DNA of 64,000 nt, taken from positions 63,888,904 through 63,952,903 of the forward strand of contig OZ035997.1 in assembly GCA_964035015.1 (NCBI GenBank), given 5' to 3'. Below, one piece after another: positions 36,529 to 45,193 of this stretch. Source of the stretch: Corallium rubrum (lineage: Eukaryota > Cnidaria > Anthozoa > Scleralcyonacea > Coralliidae). Position 1 is the first letter of the stretch; every line of letters begins with the position of its first letter. The position numbers and the translations under genes were made by a program. The notes beneath the pieces were generated by a model. That model saw only the letters and a list, made by a program, of their open reading frames with translations, was not told the DNA's origin and made no database searches.

Positions 36529-36907
36529 AGTAGTATAGGACATGGGGCTTCCGGCACACCCCGAAAAAACCAAAAAATTAATTTCAACCAATAATTGGTC
36601 CCAAAGCAAACTATTAGTCACATACTCGACGGATTCAGCCCTTCCAAGATAAATCGATTTTTAGCTGTTTTCGCACTTTTTATATCCTCGTTCCACTTTA
36701 TTTTTCGTCTCATAATAAATTTTTCCCAAATGTCAATTAGATTATGAAAACACTGGCGGGGCTGAATCCGTCGAGTATGTGGTTAATAGTTTGCTTTGGG
36801 ACCAATTATTGGTTGAAATTAATTTTTCAGTTTTCTCGAAGTATACCGGTACCCCCATGTCCTATACTACTAATAAGGACACTACCCAATTACTTGTTAT
36901 ATTTTCC
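36529..36907. repeat. left terminal inverted repeat of B with internal foldback
   Basis: 379 bp matching the complement of 52913-53291. The first 343 bp (36529-36871) are themselves an imperfect palindrome: AGTAGTATAGGACATGG at the outer end and its complement at 36855-36871, with arms of about 120 bp around a non-palindromic centre of about 100 bp. The last 36 bp (aataaggacactacccaatt...) lie outside the foldback. Confidence 0.85.
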
Positions 36908-37484
36908 CAGTTTTCTGTTCCACTACTTTTTGTTTCTTATGATGATACACATGTTTTCCCACAGTTACACCACCAGATAACAATCCAAGACATGGTAAGT
37001 ACGGCGTGATTATTGCTACAACTTTACCAACGTCACTCTTTAACAGCTTATGTTTTTGTAATTCGTTGTCTAATTCCTCAGAGCTTTCTATGGCGTCCAA
37101 TCCGCCGAGAACATTGGAGAATCTACTGATCAACATATCAGTTAAGAACTCATTAGCTCTTTCCATCCTTCTAGACTCATATTCAGCGTATAACCTGTCC
37201 ACAACCTTTACCGACGCTCTTTAAATGTAGCTAACCGACTGAGTTACCTCACCATCCTCTGATAGTTTTATCAGCTCGCTTCTCTTCTTTTCAGTGTCAG
37301 TTGGCAGTTGTGTTGGCTGAGGTGATTCAGTTTTTTCTTCAGCTTTTTTTAACTCAACAACAAGTTCATTAACAAGTTCATCCGTGGGTATTTCTACGAC
37401 TGGCGCGTCCTTGGGGATGTTTTTTTTCCGTTTTTCCACAGTTTTTTTCTGACTGGTTTTTACGACTACCTCCTTTTCCGCCAT
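36897..37484 (-). pseudogene. gene X of B: Lys/Glu-rich protein with hydrophobic C-terminus, one in-frame stop
   Basis: From the ATG at 37484 a Lys/Glu-rich N-terminal half (87 residues) runs to TAA at 37221-37223. The same frame then continues for about 107 residues (SRFSNVLGGLDAIESSEELD, then the hydrophobic PYLPCLGLLSGGVTVGKH) to the stop at 36897, inside the inverted repeat. A single nonsense change or stop readthrough would join them. A fragment of its C-terminal half recurs in C at 55067-55217, showing that the second half is a genuine part of the family. No function recognised. Confidence 0.6.
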
Positions 37485-37485
37485 C

Positions 37486-38112
37486 TTACTGTAGACTAGA
37501 TTCTGGAATTACCACCTTATACTCGTACGGATGTCTTAGAATTATTTCAAGCCTGGCGTATTTATTCTTTTTTAACTTTTCAGTTATTACTCTAACCTGT
37601 TCACGGTCCAAACCGCCAAGGTAGTCGTCAGTAATAACCTTCATGTCAGCCTTATTGGGGTTGTAGAACGTTACCAACTTGCTAATATTTTCTCTATAGG
37701 GTTTTGTGATAGCCGTTAGCTGCTGTGTGATTACGATAGTTGACAGATTGTAGTGCCGGGCGCTGAAGGCTAATTTAACCAACTCACTTGTTCTATTTTT
37801 CACGACCTGTCCACTAGCACAGTCGTCGAGGACTATTAGTGTTTTAGAACCTCTGTATATCCCAACAACATGTTTAAGCACTATCTGTACATCGTCCTGA
37901 CTAACCTCAAGTGTGATGAAGTCTGGGTCGGGAGTGTATTTCCAAGTAGTGTAGGTCTCATTCCAGCTAAACGTTGGACAAATCAGGACGACATAGTCGA
38001 AGAATCTAAAATATTCTTCCTCTAACATTTTTAAAAGGTAAAAAGTCTTCCCACAAGCTGTCATACCAGTAACTAACATATTGAACGGGTGATCGAGTTT
38101 AGACTTACTCAT
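37486..38112 (-). CDS. A32/FtsK-HerA-type genome-packaging ATPase of B
   Basis: 208 residues. A Walker A motif (VTGMTACGKTFYLL) near residue 12 and Walker B (TLIVLDDCASG) near 93 are followed by a conserved sensor-like ITQQLTAI near 128. The short length, P-loop order and position next to the capsid gene fit the A32-like ATPases that package DNA in Polintons, virophages and NCLDV. It is compact compared with the zinc-finger/ATPase of A and lacks an N-terminal finger. The ATG is preceded by TACTAA, unlike the TATA-abutted starts of neighbours. Confidence 0.85.
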   Translation of the reverse strand: MSKSKLDHPFNMLVTGMTACGKTFYLLKMLEEEYFRFFDYVVLICPTFSWNETYTTWKYTPDPDFITLEVSQDDVQIVLKHVVGIYRGSKTLIVLDDCASGQVVKNRTSELVKLAFSARHYNLSTIVITQQLTAITKPYRENISKLVTFYNPNKADMKVITDDYLGGLDREQVRVITEKLKKNKYARLEIILRHPYEYKVVIPESSLQ

Positions 38113-39360
38113 TTAGTACTGAATTGATTCCAGATTTCTATTTAACATGTTCACCAAACCATCGCTCAACACAAAGATCCGACAGACTACATTAGCGGTG
38201 AACGCCTTCTTAATAATTTCAACAAGAACACCCGATTGTGTGTTGACAATTCTTTTCCCAGTCCCAACTCTATTACAGTCCTCAATACTTCTCAAATCAA
38301 TAGTTAGAGCAAAACCGTTCTTATAGAACTTCTGGATTGTCATAAACTGATCAGACTCAGACCCTTTACCGAATAATCTTTTAGCCTCGTCATAGAACCG
38401 ATTTTTTGGAATCCCTTGGCTGAAAACAGCATTAGGTACACCCTCAATTGTCAGCTTAACACTTTCAATGTTTGGGTAGACGTATTCCTCACTGTTAGTT
38501 CGTGGGCTCCTCTTATTCGTAAACATCATCACAATCCCTTTCATAGACTTCCGTGGAAGGTTAATGTGTTCGTTAATCAGGGTTGATCCGGCTGCCCATT
38601 CAGTTGACTTCATTAGCGTCACGTGCTCAAAAGATAGCGACCGGCCAGCTGTGTAAAGTGAGGTTATTTCACTAGCAATATTGGTGTTATCAATTGTTTC
38701 ATACTCTAGCTCAAGGTTTTCTAGTGTATACCCACCAACAGACTCACTTGACTGGGCTAACATAATATCACCCGCTTTTGGTAGAGTAATTACATAGCGA
38801 AAGTTGTTATACATTTCGAAGGGAGCATAGAGGCCATGGTCTTCGAGGATTTTATCCAGTTTTATTTTAAGTTTTGTCCCATAGATAGAAAACATTAAAG
38901 CGTCAGCCACCTTCTCAACGTCCCCAGAGGAACCCCCACTATCGTCCTTAGACATTAGCTTTCTTAAATTCTCTGAGCCAAATCCATATTCAATGTTCTG
39001 ATCCCTTACACTCTTCGGTAGCCAGAGATCTTTGTATACACCGAAAACATTCTCACCCGTATTGTCATAAACAGTCTCACCGGCTAGCTTGACGACCAGC
39101 CTTTCAACTAGGAGTCTAGAGAGATTGTTTAAAAACCATGACTTAGTGTTAGCGTTCTTGAAGTCGAACAATAAATGAAAGCTACCCGGGACCAGACAGC
39201 TGTTAGGTTTTAGCTTTGGTATGTCAATATATAAGTCCTCACCAGGGTTAATTTTATTAGGATTGTTTGTGATCGTGTGTCTCGTTCGGTGTCCCTTTAT
39301 TTCCCCCATTTTCGCTCGTCTGAATCCAGGGGACAGCTCTGTTTGGCTTCTGTTGATCAT
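38113..39360 (-). CDS. candidate double jelly-roll major capsid protein of B
   Basis: 415 residues, predominantly beta-strand-like in composition. Recognisable strings are RLLVERLVVKLAGETVYDNT, KILEDHGLYAPFEMYNNF, NLPRKSMKGIVMMFTNK, KLTIEGVPNAVFSQGI and a C-terminal VCRIFVLSDGLVNM. They resemble a capsid-like family I recall from cnidarian virus-like elements and differ clearly from the F54H12.2-like capsid of element A. Position between the ATPase and the penton-like gene supports a capsid role; the fold is inferred. The start ATG follows TTAGTAT. Confidence 0.6.
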   Translation of the reverse strand: MINRSQTELSPGFRRAKMGEIKGHRTRHTITNNPNKINPGEDLYIDIPKLKPNSCLVPGSFHLLFDFKNANTKSWFLNNLSRLLVERLVVKLAGETVYDNTGENVFGVYKDLWLPKSVRDQNIEYGFGSENLRKLMSKDDSGGSSGDVEKVADALMFSIYGTKLKIKLDKILEDHGLYAPFEMYNNFRYVITLPKAGDIMLAQSSESVGGYTLENLELEYETIDNTNIASEITSLYTAGRSLSFEHVTLMKSTEWAAGSTLINEHINLPRKSMKGIVMMFTNKRSPRTNSEEYVYPNIESVKLTIEGVPNAVFSQGIPKNRFYDEAKRLFGKGSESDQFMTIQKFYKNGFALTIDLRSIEDCNRVGTGKRIVNTQSGVLVEIIKKAFTANVVCRIFVLSDGLVNMLNRNLESIQY

Positions 39361-39384
39361 ATACTAAATGGTAGATTTCATTTA

Positions 39385-39987
39385 CTACTTTTTCCTGTTT
39401 TTAGTCCAATAGTCATACAGTAACCACACCATAAATATAGCTAAGACCCATAGATTCTTAGCTAACCAACTTATCCCTTTTGCTCCCCAAGTTAGAACCT
39501 GTGCTACTAGGTTTAAAAGTGGCGCCAACAAAGGCCCGACTTTCTTCGCTAGGTTAGCAAGTGCCTTAGCGAAACCACCAACAGCTTTTGCCCCCCCTGA
39601 TACAGTTTTTCTAGCAGCAACAACTACTGTGGTTATTAGTCCAGCTATTGTGATGGCTATGGCAGATAAGCCAACCATATTTTCCTTAGCCCACTTTTTA
39701 AACTTTTCTAGTCTGTTCAGGTCATTATTTTCCACTTCATCTCTTACAATCTCTATAACATCAGTATGTTGTGGGGCATCACCAATTCTAATTCTTATTG
39801 TGTCCGCCTTCATTTCTGCTACCTCACTGAATTTTTCAAACAGTTGTTTCTTACTAGGATCTTCCTCATTAGCCGACTTTTCCCTATAGTTTTTAGCTTC
39901 TATTTCAAGGGCTTCAATCTTTTCCACACTTGTGCCTTGTGGGCCGAGCGTTCCAGCAAATTCTCTTACTTCCTGCTCAGTTAGAAA
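39385..39987 (-). CDS. membrane-active structural-type protein of B, start uncertain
   Basis: The frame shows a charged N-terminal helix (EIEAKNYREKSANEEDPSKK), a transmembrane stretch (GLSAIAITIAGLITTVVVAA), an amphipathic Ala/Gly/Lys-rich segment (GGFAKALANLAKKVGPLLAP) and a C-terminal transmembrane helix with basic tail. No ATG precedes the conserved-looking part: the open frame continues upstream past GTG (39927), overlapping the previous gene in the -1 frame, to a stop near 40029. An ATA at about 39985-39987, beginning IFLTEQEVREFAG, sits where the ATG would be expected. It may be a virion membrane or membrane-lytic protein; that role is inference. Confidence 0.6.
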   Translation of the reverse strand, partial: FLTEQEVREFAGTLGPQGTSVEKIEALEIEAKNYREKSANEEDPSKKQLFEKFSEVAEMKADTIRIRIGDAPQHTDVIEIVRDEVENNDLNRLEKFKKWAKENMVGLSAIAITIAGLITTVVVAARKTVSGGAKAVGGFAKALANLAKKVGPLLAPLLNLVAQVLTWGAKGISWLAKNLWVLAIFMVWLLYDYWTKNRKK

Positions 39988-40622
39988 TATTCCTCTCGCC
40001 TGTCTTGTAGACCCTCCTCTCTCTCCTCAAGTATTCTCTCACTCTCTGGGATGACTTGTGAGATTACATCTACGACTACTTCTTGAGAAGTTGTGGGGTC
40101 ATTGTTAGCCTCCTCGACGGCTCCTTCAATTGTTTTAGAATGTTCAGTTCTGGCCTCTTCTACCAGTACTTTTAAACGCCCGACGGCTCCGACTACTCTT
40201 TTTGATTTGTTCTCACTGTACACAATTTTACCACCCTTAGACACGAGAACTTTCACACCATCGAAAAACGCTCCGATGATACGACCAGTTCTTTTGTTAG
40301 TGTCAATAGAAATCCATTCTAACAGGTTTCTAGAAGCCCTACCATCTTTCTTATTTACAGTAATATTTAAATTGTCGCTGAAGAACTTCTTTATATCACC
40401 TGTAAGGGACCTTTTCATCGCTCCAACATCACGACCAATGTTGGGCACCCCATCTTCAGTACGGCTAAAGCTGGTTTTACGTTCAGAAGGCCTAGTCAGA
40501 TCATCCAGTCTTCTTTCCAAATCGTCATCACCTTCTGTGAAACTCGTTTCGCCTGTACCTTCTTCATCTTCCTTACCTTCATTATGCTCACCCATTTCAA
40601 AATCTTCTCCCCCTTCAGCCAT
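39981..40622 (-). CDS. acidic protein of B, function unknown
   Basis: 213 residues. A very acidic N-terminus (GKEDEEGTGETSFTEGDDD) is followed by a possible folded centre (NLLEWISIDTNKRTGRIIGA, then SKGGKIVYSENKSKRVVGAV) and an acidic tail. There is no transmembrane segment and no known family. The ATG is abutted by GGTTAGTATATA, one of the clearest examples of the element's start-site motif. The gene overlaps the upstream extension of the next one. Confidence 0.7.
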   Translation of the reverse strand: MAEGGEDFEMGEHNEGKEDEEGTGETSFTEGDDDLERRLDDLTRPSERKTSFSRTEDGVPNIGRDVGAMKRSLTGDIKKFFSDNLNITVNKKDGRASRNLLEWISIDTNKRTGRIIGAFFDGVKVLVSKGGKIVYSENKSKRVVGAVGRLKVLVEEARTEHSKTIEGAVEEANNDPTTSQEVVVDVISQVIPESERILEEREEGLQDRREEYF

Positions 40623-40628
40623 TATATA

Positions 40629-41300
40629 CTAACCTATGTACAGCTCGAGCAGAACAGCTCCAATATTCTCAGAACCGTTATTCCCACAGACTTTAAAGGT
40701 CATATTGTTATAAATACCCTTACGAATCTCAACTTTTGACTCAATGTCTGTATAATGCTGTACGCTCCCCTTTAGTCTCTGTTCAGAGGTTATTGGGAGA
40801 GTACTAACTAAGTCACTCCTTCTTCCGTTGTGTAGACTTTTCTCACTTTCAACAGCGTCACATAAGATTTCAACATACCTCAGTCCTCTGTTAATATCAA
40901 CCTGGTTTGGACTGTTAATCCACTCAGCACCAGTTATCACGTCATCCTGTTTAAACCCTAAAAGAAGGCCCATTTTTCCGAACTCTGACTTTCCAGATGT
41001 TTTTATCCTAGAAGTTCCGTCGTAGATGTTCTTCCCAAAGTCTACTGTCTTACCAGACCTTTCTGCTAGAGATTTAACAAACAAACGTATCGCGTCAAAG
41101 TCCAGATAACCTTCGGGAATATACGCCTCCTTACCATCAAACGTTACTGAGTTATTTCCAGACTTCTTCATTATGTTGTTATAGTTCCAGAATACAGTCG
41201 CTTTTTTCAACATTATATATCCTCCCAATTCTCTCACCACGATAGGCTGATCAAAATAGACAATCCTTTCGCCAGTTTCAATGAATAATGTTAACTTCAT
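40629..41300 (-). CDS. candidate penton/minor capsid protein of B
   Basis: 223 residues. N-terminal MKLTLFIETGERIVYFDQPI, a central INSPNQVDINRGLRYVEILC, then NGRRSDLVSTLPIT and a C-terminal VLLELYIG. The beta-rich single-jelly-roll look, and the motifs around NxNRGLxYVxIxCD and GxRS, match the minor-capsid type of cnidarian Polinton-like elements as I recall it. Position between integrase and capsid agrees. Seven bases separate it from the next gene. Confidence 0.5.
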   Translation of the reverse strand: MKLTLFIETGERIVYFDQPIVVRELGGYIMLKKATVFWNYNNIMKKSGNNSVTFDGKEAYIPEGYLDFDAIRLFVKSLAERSGKTVDFGKNIYDGTSRIKTSGKSEFGKMGLLLGFKQDDVITGAEWINSPNQVDINRGLRYVEILCDAVESEKSLHNGRRSDLVSTLPITSEQRLKGSVQHYTDIESKVEIRKGIYNNMTFKVCGNNGSENIGAVLLELYIG

Positions 41301-41312
41301 AAACTCTATAAA

Positions 41313-42410
41313 CTAACTCAGGTTTTGTACGCTACTTTCAGGTATCCATGAATTATGTTTACTGTCATAACCCAACCACTTAACCAACACCATTTTCTTT
41401 CCCGCGGTTTTTTTTCTTTTCAATATTTTCTCTATTCTGTAAACATCATCACTCTTATCTACCAGCGACAGTTCTGGACCATAAAACTTCCCAATAATCG
41501 GCTCACCCTCAGCGTCCTCAATTTCGTAAACATTTGGATCACCACGAATGACCTTCGTTATCTTAAAGATCTCCTCAGTGAAGTTAGCTTCATAGCCTTT
41601 TGTGAATATGCTCTTGTATTTAGATATTCTCACAGTGTCTCCAATCTTAAACTTAGGTAAAGAATAACTACCAAAATGGTGGCCGAATAGTGTGTTCCAA
41701 ACCTGATTTTCGTTTGACTTATTAACATCCTTAGGCCTCAGCAGAATAACACTATGTTTTGTGTTGTTATAGTTCATTACAAGGTCGTCCAAAACATCAA
41801 TCCATTTATAAGTCGACTTAGCGTAGAAATATTTCCACATAGCAGTTTTTAACGTTCTGTTAAACCGTTCGACAATCGCTGCTTTTTTGTCTGAAAACGT
41901 ACTGAAGTACTTAACACCATGTTCTTTCAATAGGTTTTTCACACCAACGTTATAAAACTCCTTTCCGTCATCGAACTGAGCTAGGTTAGGGTAACTACCA
42001 AACCGGTCTTTAAACTGCCCCAACAGCTTACTCACAGCTTTAGTCATGTTAGTTCTATCCTTCCTGTAAACTGGAACGGCAAAGGCATACCTACTCAAGA
42101 TTTCAACAGCAGTTAGGATCCAGTAATACCCTTTATTCTGGTTTTTATACTTCCCCATATCAACCAAATCCATCTGTATCTGTTCAGCTAGCGTGCTGAC
42201 GAATGTCTGTCTGAACTTATGTTTCCTCACAGCTGGTTTATACCTCGTATAAGTGTCCTGTGTCCTCAGCCAATTCCTTACTGTCTTCCTACTCACATCA
42301 AGACCTTCCCCCAATGCTTTCTGGTATAATCTTTCAGCTGACTGATATCCTGTTTTCGGATTGTAGTAGATATCTCTCAGTTCCTGTTCTAGTCCAACCC
42401 CAGTGTCCAT
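41313..42410 (-). CDS. retroviral-type DDE integrase with C-terminal chromodomain, element B
   Basis: 365 residues. N-terminal helical DNA-binding part (SRKTVRNWLRTQDTYTRYKP), then the rve core with QMDLVDMGKYKN (Asp81), LAQFDDGKEF (Asp147) and KKAAIVERFNRTLK (Glu181), then an SH3-like region (KFKIGDTVRISKYKSIF), then a chromodomain (VLVKWLGYDSKHNSW). All three catalytic residues are present and the frame is intact. The protein would make the ATCGTC 6-bp duplication and could target methylated-histone chromatin through the chromodomain. It is divergently transcribed from the 42431 gene. Confidence 0.93.
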   Translation of the reverse strand: MDTGVGLEQELRDIYYNPKTGYQSAERLYQKALGEGLDVSRKTVRNWLRTQDTYTRYKPAVRKHKFRQTFVSTLAEQIQMDLVDMGKYKNQNKGYYWILTAVEILSRYAFAVPVYRKDRTNMTKAVSKLLGQFKDRFGSYPNLAQFDDGKEFYNVGVKNLLKEHGVKYFSTFSDKKAAIVERFNRTLKTAMWKYFYAKSTYKWIDVLDDLVMNYNNTKHSVILLRPKDVNKSNENQVWNTLFGHHFGSYSLPKFKIGDTVRISKYKSIFTKGYEANFTEEIFKITKVIRGDPNVYEIEDAEGEPIIGKFYGPELSLVDKSDDVYRIEKILKRKKTAGKKMVLVKWLGYDSKHNSWIPESSVQNLS

Positions 42411-42430
42411 ATAACCTAACCTTTGTTATA
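42411..42430. promoter_or_regulatory. 20-bp divergent start region with back-to-back TATA-abutted ATGs
   Basis: The integrase ATG (reverse strand) is preceded by GGTTATAT-type sequence and the opposite ATG at 42431 by GTTATA. Both full initiation signals must lie in or overlap these 20 bp or the flanking codons. See the start-motif finding. Confidence 0.5.
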
Positions 42431-43840
42431 ATGAATAAAACCCTGAGAGAATTTTTCACCAAATACCCATACGCTGATAGGACTAAGTTTATAACTGACT
42501 CAGTCTTCGGCCAATCAGAACCTGGTGTATTCTTCGGACCTATCGGTGACACATACATCTACACTGGCGACAGAGATTTTAAAAACAATAAAAACTACAC
42601 CAAGTATTTAACAATAAATAAACCACCGCCAAGATTTCCAAAAATATGGTTATTAGGTGGTCACGTTCAAACACTTCCAAAAGGAAAACAACACAGATCA
42701 ATGTACAAAACACATGGATCATATTATTACTATGATAATTTCCCAACGGAATATGTTTTGAATTATCCAGTCAATCAATTTAGGGTTTATGTTAATGAGA
42801 CACAGTATTTTCAAAGTGACCTCCCACCGTTAGATATAAAAACTTCTCAGTATTCCAAATGGAATCTAAAAGAGAAATATTACCAAGCACTTGTGGGGGC
42901 GTACGTCGCTACATATGCTTCTGGGGTGTCGTTACTTCATCTAACACCTAGTGTCAACATTCCACCAGAAGTTACATCGCTTCTGAGATTTCATCTGTAT
43001 TTCACAATAAGAAGAATTATGAGAGAATTTGATGTAAAATCAGGCTCAGAAATAAGTGACATTATGAGAAGCTATGGTGCAACATTCTTGATGGAAAACG
43101 ATAAGGCACCGAGATGGACGTGGCAGGAGGTAGAACACACAGAAGACCCTGAGCATTCAGTAACAAAATGGAAAGGAGTCAGGAGGTTAAGAGATGTTAG
43201 TGGAGATTTTAAGAAATTCATACCAAAGAAATCTGATGGTCTAACCTCAAATGGTCTCCTCCTCCTAAATCAAAGCATAGAGGTGTTTATTTATTCTATT
43301 CTTGGTGCTCAGGCAAAGACTAAACAAAGCATATATGGTGATAGGGCGAGTGCATTGGAGACTCAGAAAGTGTTTAGGCAGATTGTTGAGGATAGTATTA
43401 TCAACTACGACACAGCTACATGGATAAACAATATGAATAGAGCGGTGACAGATACGAACGTCGTCCTAAATCTAGCAGTCTCACCAAGTCTTTGGCTATT
43501 ACCATCCAACCTTATAATTCTTAAAAATCCGATTGCTGGCTACAACAACAAACTACAGGTTGCAAATGATAGTATGAAATTTGGTGTGAACCATAGTGTT
43601 AATTACTCCGCTGAAAACCAAACTAGACCCAAGCCTAAAAAAACCCATCAGGATGGTGGGGATCATCTTGACTCACTAGACAACACTAAAAGTCTGAGAA
43701 CACCAACACCAACACCAACACCAACACCAAAGAAGAAGAAGGTACAACTCCTTACCAGTCAGAACTCAGACAATGAGCTGGGAATTCTGCTGGTCCTAAC
43801 AGTCACGTCTGGTTATCTACTCAGTAAATATATTATATAG
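42431..43840 (+). CDS. large tail-anchored protein of B, function unknown
   Basis: 469 residues. No recognised domain; motifs visible include KIWLLGGHVQTLPKG near 75 and AVSPSLWLLPSNLIIL near 360. A (Pro-Thr)n stretch encoded by a ccaaca microsatellite and a Lys cluster precede a C-terminal transmembrane helix (GILLVLTVTSGYLLSKYII), so it is probably membrane-anchored with a large soluble head. The ATG at 42431 is chosen because it directly follows GTTATA and leaves a normal gap to the divergent integrase. An upstream frame extension overlapping the integrase gene is ignored. Confidence 0.7.
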   Translation: MNKTLREFFTKYPYADRTKFITDSVFGQSEPGVFFGPIGDTYIYTGDRDFKNNKNYTKYLTINKPPPRFPKIWLLGGHVQTLPKGKQHRSMYKTHGSYYYYDNFPTEYVLNYPVNQFRVYVNETQYFQSDLPPLDIKTSQYSKWNLKEKYYQALVGAYVATYASGVSLLHLTPSVNIPPEVTSLLRFHLYFTIRRIMREFDVKSGSEISDIMRSYGATFLMENDKAPRWTWQEVEHTEDPEHSVTKWKGVRRLRDVSGDFKKFIPKKSDGLTSNGLLLLNQSIEVFIYSILGAQAKTKQSIYGDRASALETQKVFRQIVEDSIINYDTATWINNMNRAVTDTNVVLNLAVSPSLWLLPSNLIILKNPIAGYNNKLQVANDSMKFGVNHSVNYSAENQTRPKPKKTHQDGGDHLDSLDNTKSLRTPTPTPTPTPKKKKVQLLTSQNSDNELGILLVLTVTSGYLLSKYII

Positions 43841-43845
43841 TATAT

Positions 43846-44631
43846 ATGAGTCTGTTTTATGGTTACAGCAAACCGGACACGGTGACTAAGAAACAACTCA
43901 ACGAGGCTCTTCACACAAAGGGCCATAACTACAAAGTCATCTTTGACCTAAACGTAACCAGAGCCAGTAAGAACGCGATCTCAAAACTCCCCCCCTTTGT
44001 TGATTATATAGAAGACAGAGACGGTACAGCCAAAACCAACTCAGCCATGTTCTGGAGACCTCCTAGTATTAACCCACAGATAAGCACTGCAGGAGACCAT
44101 CACTTCCTTTACCCTGAGACGACGATAAGAACGGCCTTCCACGCTAACGTACCCAGATTTATGTTCGCCGATGTCTCAGTTTTCATTGTGGTGAAGAGAA
44201 ATAGTGTGAGACCGGCGTCGAAGGCCTGGGAAGTAATCATTTCCAATAATGAAATCAATCCTGGTAAAACCCTTTTTCACAAAGCTGGGGTGAATGACAA
44301 ACTGGTTATAGGTGGGTCGTTATATAATAGCCTCCGCGAATGTACAATCCCAGCAAAGTTCATCGGAAAGAAGTGTTTAATATCTGCTCACTGGCTATCT
44401 GGACTTAGAGTGTCACACGTCAGGATAAATGGTGAAACCCTGAGAGACTCATACTTTGTATGTAACATTGAGCAAGTAGGGAAACCTTATCTGGATTTGT
44501 TCGCGATGAACCGCTCTAAAAAATATTATTCAGACATCAGCTTTTACGGTATGAAAATCGTAGAGGGTCGTCTGGGAGACACTGATATTGAGAAGATCTG
44601 TAAAGAGACTATGGTTGAATATGGTCTATAG
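43846..44631 (+). CDS. candidate ConA/LamG-like jelly-roll protein of B (possible spike)
   Basis: 261 residues. The C-terminal half reads like a concanavalin-type sandwich: AWEVIISNNE, HKAGVNDKLVIGG, GLRVSHVRINGETLRD, and a closing strand SDISFYGMKIVEGRLGDTDI. LamG-like domains occur in surface proteins of viruses and in cnidarian virus-like elements. The gene lies 5 bp after the tail-anchored protein and its ATG follows TAGTATAT. The lectin function is inference. Confidence 0.5.
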   Translation: MSLFYGYSKPDTVTKKQLNEALHTKGHNYKVIFDLNVTRASKNAISKLPPFVDYIEDRDGTAKTNSAMFWRPPSINPQISTAGDHHFLYPETTIRTAFHANVPRFMFADVSVFIVVKRNSVRPASKAWEVIISNNEINPGKTLFHKAGVNDKLVIGGSLYNSLRECTIPAKFIGKKCLISAHWLSGLRVSHVRINGETLRDSYFVCNIEQVGKPYLDLFAMNRSKKYYSDISFYGMKIVEGRLGDTDIEKICKETMVEYGL

Positions 44632-44635
44632 TTAG

Positions 44636-45133
44636 ATGTCTCCGAAAAAGAAAAGCGTTATGAACTTCAACCATATTGACGAAAACCTTTTACCAACTGA
44701 AGTAGATGAACTACAGAAACTCTACTCATATTACCATAGGCTAGCGACCTGTTACAAATGGAAATATACCCGACTAAAACGGATAAAACTAATCCTTGAG
44801 ATAGTCTCTATTGGGTTAACTGTCACCGGAGGAGTCACTGGTGGTGTTACTGCTAACCCAGTAATCCTCGGGGCAATAGCAGGTCCTGGCGTGTTAATTC
44901 AGGGGTATATGACCAAGTCTAGGGTGATAAGAAAAATGGAAAACTGTCAATTTGCTTATGTAAACTATCACAAAGTCCTAACACAAATCAGGAGTTTCTT
45001 ACGTGGGACCCAGTACGACCGGACTGTTTTTTTATCTGACGTACGTGTGCTTGATGATATTGTGATTGAGGTCTGCCCACGTTACGATAGTATGACTACG
45101 AGGTACAACAAGAGGTATGATAACACCACGTAG
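44636..45133 (+). CDS. two-transmembrane SLATT-like protein of B
   Basis: 165 residues. An N-terminal amphipathic helix (ELQKLYSYYHRLATCYKWKY) is followed by two adjacent hydrophobic helices (IVSIGLTVTGGVTGGVTANP and VILGAIAGPGVLIQGYM) and a helical C-terminus (VNYHKVLTQIRSFLRG, SDVRVLDDIVIEVCP). The arrangement resembles SLATT-type membrane domains by eye. The orthologue in C (63555-64000) is well conserved, including all these segments. Confidence 0.65.
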   Translation: MSPKKKSVMNFNHIDENLLPTEVDELQKLYSYYHRLATCYKWKYTRLKRIKLILEIVSIGLTVTGGVTGGVTANPVILGAIAGPGVLIQGYMTKSRVIRKMENCQFAYVNYHKVLTQIRSFLRGTQYDRTVFLSDVRVLDDIVIEVCPRYDSMTTRYNKRYDNTT

Positions 45134-45193
45134 ACAGTCACAGACTTCTTGTAGATCAACTGTTAGAAACAAAACATAGACTAATACATAGAT

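Noticed and set aside
40093-40632. Plus-strand frame of 179 codons opposite the acidic protein
   Set aside because: Antisense shadow; the minus-strand gene has the start motif and belongs to a co-oriented gene block.
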